From assembly GCA_963796565.1 (NCBI GenBank), contig CAWCMA010000008.1:124001-188000 (forward strand): DNA of 64,000 nt, given 5' to 3'. A program made the translations under genes and the position numbers. This DNA comes from JAKAVN01 sp963796565. GTDB taxonomy: Bacteria; Desulfobacterota; Binatia; Binatales; Binataceae. The notes under the pieces are model-generated. The model saw only the letters and a list, made by a program, of their open reading frames with translations, was not told the origin of the DNA and did no database searches. Positions 40,173 to 47,161 of this stretch are shown here, piece after piece; the first letter of the stretch is position 1; every line of letters begins with the position of its first letter.

Positions 40173-40640
40173 ATGGCTCTACAGGTGGGACAGCAGGCGC
40201 CAGACTTCACGATGAAGTCGAACAAAATGAAGGACGTGAAACTCTCCGAGCTGCGCGGCGGCAAGGTTCTCTTGCTATTCGTACCGCTGGCGTTCACCGG
40301 TACCTGAACCAAGGAATTCTGCAGCGTGCGTGACACGCTGGGAGAGTTCGAACAGCTCGGATGCAAGGTGTTCGGAATTTCCACTGACAGCCCGTTCGCG
40401 CTCGACTCGTGGGCGCGCGAGCAGAATTACCAGTTCCCACTGCTTAGTGACTACAACAAGGAAGTGTCGCCGGCTTACGATTCGATGTACGCGGAGCTGC
40501 TGGGCTTCAAGGGCGTGTGCAAGCGCTCGGCCTACGTGATCGACGGCCAGGGCAAAATCCGCTACCGCGAAGTACTGGAGGACGCGCGCCAGATCCCCGA
40601 TCTCGAAGCGATCAAAAAATGCCTGAAGGAAATATCGTAA
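40173..40640 (+). CDS. Selenocysteine-containing peroxiredoxin (AhpE/BCP type), UGA read as Sec45
   Basis: A 155-codon thiol peroxidase that would reduce H2O2 or organic peroxides. From ATG 40173 (AAGGAG at 40161-40166, six-base gap) the frame reads VGQQAPDFTMKS and LLLFVPLAFTGT, meets TGA at 40305-40307, and continues TKEFCSVRD and on to a complete peroxiredoxin C-terminus. The TGA is codon 45, exactly the peroxidatic cysteine of the P-x-x-F-T-x-x-C motif; C50 occupies the resolving position of the CX4C type, as C45/C50 in Escherichia coli BCP. A stem-loop fitting the bacterial SECIS model follows. Sec peroxiredoxins are known from other bacteria (Eubacterium acidaminophilum). Alternatives are a nonsense mutation or a base-call error. 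Automatic callers would report only the piece from 40326. Confidence 0.85.
40317..40344 (+). promoter_or_regulatory. Putative bacterial SECIS element
   Basis: CAGCGTG (40322-40328) pairs perfectly with CACGCTG (40334-40340) around the loop CGTGA; a weaker lower stem (40317-40320 with 40341-40344, G40321 bulged) extends it. The loop starts 21 bases after the UGA and has G as its second base. This fits the bacterial SECIS model (apical loop about 16-37 bases after UGA, a G in the first two loop positions). It would bind SelB. Confidence 0.65.
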
Positions 40641-40643
40641 CTC

Positions 40644-41849
40644 GTGCCTAATACCCTCGACGGAATAGTAGCAATCGACCTCACGCAGAACGTGGCCGGC
40701 CCGTATTGCACGCAGCTCCTCGGTGACTTCGGTGCAACCGTCATCAAGATCGAACGGCCGGGAAGCGGTGACGATTCGCGCCGCTACGCGCCTGCGTGGC
40801 ACGGCAGCGGAGCTGAGCCGGGCGACTCGACCGCGTTTTTGGCCTACAACCGCAATAAGAAGAGCGTGTGCGTCGATCTCGATCATCGCGAAGGTGTGGA
40901 GATCGTGCGCCGGCTCGCCGCCAGCGCCGACATCTTCGTGCACGCACTCAAGCCCGGCAGCGCCGAGGCGCGCGGGTTGGGCTACGACGATCTCAAGCCG
41001 CTCAACCAGCGACTCATCTATGCCGCGATCAGCGGCTTTGGCGAGAGCGGCCCGCTGCGCAGCCTGCCCGGTTACGATCCGCTCGGCCAGGCGCACTCGG
41101 GCGTGATCAGCGTGACCGGCCATCCCGGCGCTCCGCCAGCGCGCGTGGTCGTTCCTATCATCGATATGGGTTCGGGGCTCTGGCTATTCTCCGGCGTGCT
41201 CGCGGCGATCATCGAGCGCGGCAAGACTGGACGCGGGAGCAAGGTCGGGGTGAGCCTGCTCGAGACCGGCGTCGCGTGGACCACCCTGCACATGAGCAAC
41301 TACATGGCGACCGGTGAGGTGCCCGAGCGTACGGGATCGGCCTCGCCCGCGGCGGCGCCTTACGAAGCGTTCGAGACTGCTGAGGGATGGATTATGATTG
41401 CGGCCGGGAACGATCGGTTGTTCGGCCGGTTGTGCGAGCTGCTGGGCATCCCCGAGATTCCCCAGGACGATCGCTTCAGGAGCAACGCCGCGCGTGTGCC
41501 GCGACGCGCCGAGTTGCACGCGATTATCGAGGAGCGTACGCGGCGGCGCCCAACCGAACACTGGGTCGCGGCGCTGCGCGAGGTCGGCGTGCCGTGTAGC
41601 CCGATCAACCGTCTCGACCAGGTGCACGACGATCCGCAGGTCGCCGCGACCGGGATGATCAAGCGAATCGATGGATTCCGCGTACCCAATTTCGAGATCG
41701 TCGACGTGGCAGTCAACCTCAACGGCGAGAAAGCGGTGTTGCGTTCGATGGCGCCGCGGCTGGGCGAGCATACCGACGAGGTGCTGGGCGCCGCCGGTTA
41801 CGCCGAGCCCGAAATCGCCGCGCTGCGCGCCGCCAAAACGATCGGCTAA
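40644..41849 (+). CDS. CaiB/BaiF family (class III) CoA-transferase
   Basis: A 401-residue formyl-CoA transferase-type enzyme that moves CoA between carboxylic acids. Family features are VIDLT-like start (IVAIDLTQNVAGPYCTQLLGD), KIERPGSGDD, and D174 in PIIDMGSG, which aligns with the catalytic aspartate (D169) of formyl-CoA transferase. The GTG at 40644 begins 3 bases after the peroxiredoxin stop, indicating coupling. Donor and acceptor are unknown; an OFA-like carrier is 10 kb away, so an oxalate link is possible but unsupported. Confidence 0.9.
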   Translation: MPNTLDGIVAIDLTQNVAGPYCTQLLGDFGATVIKIERPGSGDDSRRYAPAWHGSGAEPGDSTAFLAYNRNKKSVCVDLDHREGVEIVRRLAASADIFVHALKPGSAEARGLGYDDLKPLNQRLIYAAISGFGESGPLRSLPGYDPLGQAHSGVISVTGHPGAPPARVVVPIIDMGSGLWLFSGVLAAIIERGKTGRGSKVGVSLLETGVAWTTLHMSNYMATGEVPERTGSASPAAAPYEAFETAEGWIMIAAGNDRLFGRLCELLGIPEIPQDDRFRSNAARVPRRAELHAIIEERTRRRPTEHWVAALREVGVPCSPINRLDQVHDDPQVAATGMIKRIDGFRVPNFEIVDVAVNLNGEKAVLRSMAPRLGEHTDEVLGAAGYAEPEIAALRAAKTIG

Positions 41850-41864
41850 GCCGCAATCCTTGCG

Positions 41865-42752
41865 CTAGCGCGAGGCGCTGGCGCCGAGGTCGCCGGCGGC
41901 CAGAGCGGCGCTGGCCGCGATGGTCAGCACGAACGCGCCGGCACGCATCGCCGCGGCGAACGGATCGCTCGGAAGCCATTCGCCGAAGACGGCGATTCCG
42001 CCCGCGATCGGAATCACGTTGGAAATCGCGGAGGAGAGCGGCATCGCGATGATCCCGCGCCCCATCGCAAACGAGTTTTGCAGCATCACCAGTCCTGCCA
42101 CGTTGGTCACGATCATCAGATAAGTGTACGGACTCGCAAGCAATCCCGCCGTGAGCGCGGCGAGGTCCGGAGCACCGGCCAGACGGTCGGCGAGCGGCTT
42201 GGTGTAGAGGCCGGCAAATCCCAATGCGATCCCTGACGCGATCGCGGTGGCTGCGCCGCTGCGCCGCAGCCCTCGCGCGAGCAACAGCGCCAGCGTGATC
42301 GCTACCGCCGCCACGGAGGTGATCGCGAGGGCGCCGAAGTCGACCGGGCCTTGCACGGCACCCGCCTCGAGCGAACCGGCGAGCATCAACGCCGCCACCA
42401 GGAAAACGCCAATCCCGATCCACTCCCATAGCCGTGCGCGCTCGCCAAGGAAGACCACCGCGAGCACCACGAACAGCGCGATGCCGCCCTGCATCGCCAC
42501 CGCCATCATGGATACCGGCGCGTCTGCGAGCGCAACCATATACAACGCATAGCCGGCGGTCTGCACCACGAGTCCGCCGATCCATACCGGGTCGCGAAGC
42601 CACGCGATCACCGCGCCGAGCGTGCCGCGCCCGCGCGCAATCGGAAGGTCGCTCGCGCGGACTTTCATCATCATCAGCCCAACCGCGAGCAGCAGGCTGG
42701 CCGCGAACCCGAGCGCCAGACTCTGCGCGAGCACTCCACGTGCATTACCCAT
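41865..42752 (-). CDS. EamA/DMT-family transporter
   Basis: A 295-residue membrane protein with about ten predicted helices in two repeats, of the drug/metabolite transporter superfamily. Substrates range from amino acids to lipid-linked sugars and cannot be read here. The ATG at 42752 overlaps the 3' end of hpnI by 8 bases; a TTG at 42758 is an alternative. Its position directly after hpnI and hpnJ suggests a possible role in moving a hopanoid intermediate, which is inference. Confidence 0.82.
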   Translation of the reverse strand: MGNARGVLAQSLALGFAASLLLAVGLMMMKVRASDLPIARGRGTLGAVIAWLRDPVWIGGLVVQTAGYALYMVALADAPVSMMAVAMQGGIALFVVLAVVFLGERARLWEWIGIGVFLVAALMLAGSLEAGAVQGPVDFGALAITSVAAVAITLALLLARGLRRSGAATAIASGIALGFAGLYTKPLADRLAGAPDLAALTAGLLASPYTYLMIVTNVAGLVMLQNSFAMGRGIIAMPLSSAISNVIPIAGGIAVFGEWLPSDPFAAAMRAGAFVLTIAASAALAAGDLGASASR

Positions 42753-43905
42753 CGGCAACTTCGCGCATCACGCCGTCGCGTGAGATGGTGAAGCGCCGTC
42801 CGCCCCATGCGACCTTATTGCCAACCAGGCTCACGGCCCAGATTGCAGCCATCACCAGGTCCTTCAGCGGTACCAGCCATACGTCGCGCAGCAGCTCCGG
42901 GAGCTTAAGCGTGCGGGTGAGGATCAGCGCTGAAGTCGCCAGACGCGCTGCGATAACGCTCGCGCAAATGGCCATCGCGGCGGGGCGGTGGGTCACAGCC
43001 AGCATCACGACCGCCCACAAGGGTCCGTTGATAAAAATGGTGAGCAGGCTCAGCGGTCGCATGGTGCGGTAGGTGCGGGCCCAGCGCAGCTTGCGCTGCC
43101 AGAACTCGCCGAAGTTGCGCTCCTCGCAGGCTGAGGTGACGAGCGAGCGCGAGAGCCTGGCCTCCCATCCGCTTTCGACCACGGCGCGGCCCAGCTCGAA
43201 GTCATCGGCGAGCTTGTCGCCGAGCGGGCGCATGCCGCCGGCGGCTTCCAGAGCCTCGCGGCGCACCGCGATGGTTGCGCCGAAGGCATAGCGCAGCGGC
43301 TCCACCATGACCGCCAGCATCACCATCGGCGCGAAGTCGGTGTTGATGAAGAGCGCGGCCAGGTGCGAGGCGAACGAGGCGGTTGGCCGCGCGCGATAGG
43401 CGCAGGTCACAAGCCCCACGCGCTCATCGGCGAAGAGTTCGCCGATGAGGCGTTCCAGATGGCCGCACTCGACCGAGATATCGGCGTCGCTGAGCACGAA
43501 GGCGTCGGCGCGCTCGGCTCGCTCGGCCATGCGAATGACCTTGGCGATCTTGCGGTTGGCGACGCCGGCCTCGTCGCCGACGATAAGCGTGATGCTGGCG
43601 TAAGGGTACTGCGAGCGCAGCGCGACCGGCGCCTCGGCGGCGCGATCCTCATAGCTCGGGACGGCGAAGAAGAAGTCGGCGCGCGGATAGCCGCTTTCGA
43701 GGTAGCTTGCGAGGTTGGCGAGCAGGCTGGGACTCAGCCCGGAGAGCGGCTTCAGCACGGCGATTCGCGGCGGTGGCTTGGGAAGCGGCGGCGCCGGATC
43801 GGACATGTGCGCGGCAAAGCGCATCGCGAACACCAGCGAGGCCGCGTAGTAAACCAGCGAACACACAACGCCGAGCGTCGCGATCGAGAGCAGCAGGGTA
43901 CTCAC
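42745..43905 (-). CDS. hpnI: Hopanoid-associated glycosyltransferase HpnI
   Basis: A 386-residue GT21-like (ceramide glucosyltransferase-related) enzyme with an N-terminal helix and C-terminal membrane helices. Motifs: LKPLSG, ANRKIAKVI, D140-A-D142, D234/D235 and the RxxRW motif at 271-275. In Burkholderia cenocepacia HpnI attaches N-acetylglucosamine to bacteriohopanetetrol. The neighbouring hpnJ strongly supports this assignment. Start is GTG at 43905. The 133-base spacer to hpnJ is GC-rich with no recognisable element. Confidence 0.85.
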   Translation of the reverse strand: MSTLLLSIATLGVVCSLVYYAASLVFAMRFAAHMSDPAPPLPKPPPRIAVLKPLSGLSPSLLANLASYLESGYPRADFFFAVPSYEDRAAEAPVALRSQYPYASITLIVGDEAGVANRKIAKVIRMAERAERADAFVLSDADISVECGHLERLIGELFADERVGLVTCAYRARPTASFASHLAALFINTDFAPMVMLAVMVEPLRYAFGATIAVRREALEAAGGMRPLGDKLADDFELGRAVVESGWEARLSRSLVTSACEERNFGEFWQRKLRWARTYRTMRPLSLLTIFINGPLWAVVMLAVTHRPAAMAICASVIAARLATSALILTRTLKLPELLRDVWLVPLKDLVMAAIWAVSLVGNKVAWGGRRFTISRDGVMREVADG

Positions 43906-44038
43906 GAGACGATCGTAGTGATGGGTGGACGCGGCGGCGAGGCGAACGCGGCCGAACGCGGCGCGTCCGTCTCGCCCGGCGTGCCACGGCGCGGGCGGAC
44001 GGACGGGACGATCGTTGCCGCGCGCACGTCCGGCGCGA

Positions 44039-45493
44039 CTACGCCGAAATCTGCTGGGCCGCGGCGGTCTGCGCGCGCCGCTGGCGCATCGTGGAGAGGA
44101 ACTGTCCGCCCTCTTTGAGCAGCCGCTTGCATTCCTCGCGTGAAGTCATCATCTTGCGCACCGCCTTGAAGATGTAGCGCGGCCGGAAGTAGAAGTTGCG
44201 GTAGAAGCGCTCGACTGCGCCGTAGATCTCGTCGTTGTCCAGTCCCGGATATTTGATCGTGCACTTCTGATAGCCAGACTCGTCGAGCAGCGGATCGACC
44301 GCCAGGTAGCCGTTTTTGACCACGTAGTCGTAAAGTTCCGTGCCCGGGTAAGGCGAGGCCAGCGAAACCTGGATGGTTTCGCAATCCATCTCGCGCGCGA
44401 AGCGCATCGTTTCCTGGATGGTCTCGCGGGTCTCGCCGGGCAGGCCGAGGATGAAGGTGCCATGGATCAGGATGCCGATTTCGTGGCAGTCGCGGGTGAA
44501 GCGCCGCGCGCGGTCGAGCCTGACGCCCTTCTTGATGTTCTTGAGGATCTGGTCGTTGCCGCTCTCATAGCCGGCCACGAACAATCGCAGCCCTCCGTCC
44601 TTGAGCACCTTGAGGGTTTCGTAATCGACGTTGGCCCGCGAGTTGGTCGACCAGGTGATGCCGAGCGGCTTGATTAGCTGCGCAATCTTGCGCGCGCGCC
44701 CCGGATCGGCGGTAAACGTGTCGTCGTCGAAGAACAGTTCCTTCATCTTGGGGAACTTGCTCTTCATTGCGACCACTTCCTCGTAGACGTTCTCGGGACT
44801 GCGCACGCGGTAGCGATGGCCTTGCGTGACCTGCGGCCATAGACAAAAAGTGCAGCGCGCCGGGCATCCGCGCCCCGTGTAGATCGAGACGTACGGATAT
44901 TGGCAATAGGGACTGTTGTATTTCAGGTAGTCGAGATTGTTTTCGTAGACTTCGGTGACGAACGGCAGCTTGTCCAGCTCCTCGTTGGTGAGCTGGGCGC
45001 GGTCGGGGTTGTGATGAATCGCCCCGTTTTTGCGATAGGTTATTCCGCCGACCTTGCTCCAATCCCAGCCCTGCGCCACCTCGACCATCGAGTGGTCGAA
45101 TTCGCGCCGCCCGGCAATGTCGATTGCGGACGAGACCTTGAGCGTCTCCTCGGGCTGGGCGGTGGGATGGCCGCCGACGAAGGCGATGATGCAATCGGGA
45201 TTGGCGGCCTTAATGGCCTCGGCCGTGCGCGCGTCCATCCGCAACGACGGAGTCGAGGTGTGCAGCACCACGAAGTCGTAATTCTTGGCTTCGTCGACCG
45301 TGCGCTTGAGGTCGTAACCATGGGGCGGAGCGTCGAGCAGGCGCGCTCCCGGGATCATTCCCGCAGGATAAGCGAGCCAGGTTGGATACCAGAACGACCA
45401 GACCTCCCGCGTGGCCTGGTAGCGTGACCCCGCACCACCGTCAAAGTCCTCATAAGAAGGAGGATTCAGGAAAAGCGTCTTCATCACATCCAT
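44039..45493 (-). CDS. hpnJ: Hopanoid-associated radical SAM protein HpnJ
   Basis: A 484-residue B12-binding radical SAM enzyme. The N-terminus (MKTLFLNPPS, FDGGAGSRYQ) is diagnostic for HpnJ. The cobalamin-type domain covers about 1-150 and the Fe-S cluster motif is C210-P-A-R-C214-T-F-C217, followed by GLPGETRET. HpnJ is needed to convert bacteriohopanetetrol glucosamine to the cyclitol ether. The frame is open to 45643, but the promoter at 45534-45562 and the family start favour ATG 45493. HpnK, the intermediate deacetylase, is not in the window. Confidence 0.93.
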   Translation of the reverse strand: MDVMKTLFLNPPSYEDFDGGAGSRYQATREVWSFWYPTWLAYPAGMIPGARLLDAPPHGYDLKRTVDEAKNYDFVVLHTSTPSLRMDARTAEAIKAANPDCIIAFVGGHPTAQPEETLKVSSAIDIAGRREFDHSMVEVAQGWDWSKVGGITYRKNGAIHHNPDRAQLTNEELDKLPFVTEVYENNLDYLKYNSPYCQYPYVSIYTGRGCPARCTFCLWPQVTQGHRYRVRSPENVYEEVVAMKSKFPKMKELFFDDDTFTADPGRARKIAQLIKPLGITWSTNSRANVDYETLKVLKDGGLRLFVAGYESGNDQILKNIKKGVRLDRARRFTRDCHEIGILIHGTFILGLPGETRETIQETMRFAREMDCETIQVSLASPYPGTELYDYVVKNGYLAVDPLLDESGYQKCTIKYPGLDNDEIYGAVERFYRNFYFRPRYIFKAVRKMMTSREECKRLLKEGGQFLSTMRQRRAQTAAAQQISA

Positions 45494-45533
45494 ATTCTGG
45501 TCGTCTCCCGAGACTGTCCGATTGGTTAGTGCG

Positions 45534-45562
45534 ACTATACAAACCGCGGCGAGCGCAGGCAA
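45534..45562 (-). promoter_or_regulatory. Sigma-70 type promoter of hpnJ
   Basis: On the minus strand TTGCCT (45562-45557), a 17-base spacer and TATAGT (45539-45534) precede the hpnJ ATG by about 40 bases. Spacing and hexamers are close to consensus, and the position excludes the longer hpnJ reading frame. Confidence 0.6.
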
Positions 45563-45666
45563 GAACGTCCAGGCGCGAATTGTTGGCGAAAAGAGTTTGT
45601 CCGCTGGTCGCGGCCACGCAAGGGGTGTGGCGCCTGGGTCCAATAGTCTAAGCTCGTAGGCCGCCC

Positions 45667-46056
45667 ATGAGTTTTGAACGACGCCACGATCCCTTGCTGC
45701 CGCGCCCGCTGTTCCTGCGGCGCATGGCCCGATGGAGCATGTGCGCGGGCCTGGTGCTCGTGGGATCGCTTACCCTCGGTGTTTGCGGCTACCACTTCAT
45801 CGAAGGACTGCCCTGGATTGACGCGTTGCTCAATGCCTCGATGATCCTGGGTGGGATGGGCCCGGTCGATCCGCTGAAGAGCATGGCCGGCAAGCTATTC
45901 GCCTCGTTCTATGCGCTATACAGCGGCCTCGCGGTCATCAGCATCGCCGGCCTGCTGATCGCTCCGCTGGCCCATCGCTTGCTGCACAAGTTCCACATTG
46001 AAGGACGTGCGGCGGAGGCGGGTCCCAAGCGGCAAAAGCGTCGAACCCGTTCATGA
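45667..46056 (+). CDS. Small membrane protein resembling an ion-channel pore domain
   Basis: A 129-residue protein with two predicted helices (about 25-45 and 83-103) and a re-entrant-like segment between them: FIEGLPWIDALLNASMILGG followed by MGPVDP. The layout TM-pore loop-TM resembles the two-helix potassium channel domain, but the TVGYG filter is replaced by GGMGPV, so K+ selectivity is unlikely. The C-terminus is a basic tail. It is transcribed divergently from hpnJ. The function is unknown; the resemblance is by eye only. Confidence 0.7.
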   Translation: MSFERRHDPLLPRPLFLRRMARWSMCAGLVLVGSLTLGVCGYHFIEGLPWIDALLNASMILGGMGPVDPLKSMAGKLFASFYALYSGLAVISIAGLLIAPLAHRLLHKFHIEGRAAEAGPKRQKRRTRS

Positions 46057-46141
46057 TGCGAGATGGGGGCGAGGCGCTGGAAAGAAGGCGCGCGCTTCTG
46101 AAGCCAACGCAGGTCAACGTCGGAAAACGGTGGCTAGGTTT

Positions 46142-47161
46142 TTAGCCGGATGGTTCGGGCTCTTCGGTTGCCGCGCGCAGCGGCGGAGTCTCGGTGAGCA
46201 CGAAGGCCACCACCCCTGTCAGATTGCCGAGCAGGGTCGCCGCGAACCATAACAACCCCAGCGCGATCGCGTCCGCCTTCGCCATCCCGGCCATGCCGAA
46301 CAGCATCAGGTAAGCCGTCTCGCGCACGCCCAATCCGTTGAGCGTCACCGGCAGGCTCGCAAACACGTTCGCAATCGGCACGCACAGCACGAACAGCGTC
46401 AGCGGCGCCGAAAGGCCAAGCCCGCGCGCCAGGATCCATTGGCATATCGCGAGCGACAGTTGCAGCGCGATCGAGAGGCCGATGGCCGGTGTCAGCGCGA
46501 GCGGCCGTTCAAGGTACGGCGCGATAGTCGCCGCGATGCCTGCGATCCGCGCGGGCATCCGCGCGGCGAGCCTGCCGACGATCGGCAGCGCGGCGAAGCC
46601 AGCCAGGGAAATCGCACCGACCGCGATCGTCGGCAGCGTCACCGAGCGCGGCAACTTGACGCTCAGAACCGCGGCCGCGGTGGCGGCCAACCAGAATAGT
46701 CCGACCAGCCCCAAGATACGGTCGGCAGCGACCGAGGCGATCGCGTCGGCCAGCCGCTGATAGCGCCGGCCGAGATAGAGCGCGCGCAAAGCATCGCCAC
46801 CGACGAGCCCCGGCACAAAGACGTTGGTGAACATCCCGATGAAGGCGTAGCTGAGGTAGTCGATGAACCGCGCGGGGATTGTGAGGATCGCGCCCAGCAG
46901 GCTCCATCGCCACGCCGACATAACCTGCCCGGCCACATACAGGCCCACCGCCGCCAGGAAAAAAGCGATCCGTTCGCGGGCGAGTTGATGGAGCACCGGG
47001 CGCACGTCGTAATGCCATAGCAGCAGCGTTACGATCGCGAGTCCCGCGCCCGCGCGCAGCGCAAAGCCGAGCATGGGATGCCCCTTGCGGACGGGCGTCG
47101 ATACCGGCGGTTGCGCGGGCGATGCGCCGATTACCGGTTCAGCTTGCGTAGCGCGGCTCAC
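46142..47161 (-). CDS. Lysylphosphatidylglycerol synthase TM-type (flippase-like) protein
   Basis: A 339-residue membrane protein with about eight helices and the signature segments AWRWSLLG, FTNVFVPGLVGGDALRALYLG and NGLGVRETAYL of the UPF0104/LPG synthase TM family. Such proteins act as lipid flippases or accompany glycosyltransferases; HpnL of hopanoid clusters is of this general type. The GTG at 47161 overlaps the upstream gene by 23 bases; ATG 47074 with AAGGGG seven bases before it is an equally good start that removes a Pro-rich leader. It is coupled to the ArnT-like gene. Confidence 0.85.
   Translation of the reverse strand: MSRATQAEPVIGASPAQPPVSTPVRKGHPMLGFALRAGAGLAIVTLLLWHYDVRPVLHQLARERIAFFLAAVGLYVAGQVMSAWRWSLLGAILTIPARFIDYLSYAFIGMFTNVFVPGLVGGDALRALYLGRRYQRLADAIASVAADRILGLVGLFWLAATAAAVLSVKLPRSVTLPTIAVGAISLAGFAALPIVGRLAARMPARIAGIAATIAPYLERPLALTPAIGLSIALQLSLAICQWILARGLGLSAPLTLFVLCVPIANVFASLPVTLNGLGVRETAYLMLFGMAGMAKADAIALGLLWFAATLLGNLTGVVAFVLTETPPLRAATEEPEPSG

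Noticed and set aside
40326..40640. A short 104-residue protein starting at GTG 40326
   Set aside because: This start is in the middle of the peroxiredoxin fold, has no ribosome site and would lack the active site; the frame continues upstream through the TGA with full family similarity.
41857..41874. Palindrome CCTTGCGCTAGCGCGAGG between the convergent CoA-transferase and EamA genes as a bidirectional terminator
   Set aside because: The loop would be only two bases, it overlaps the EamA stop codon and there is no T-tract on either strand.
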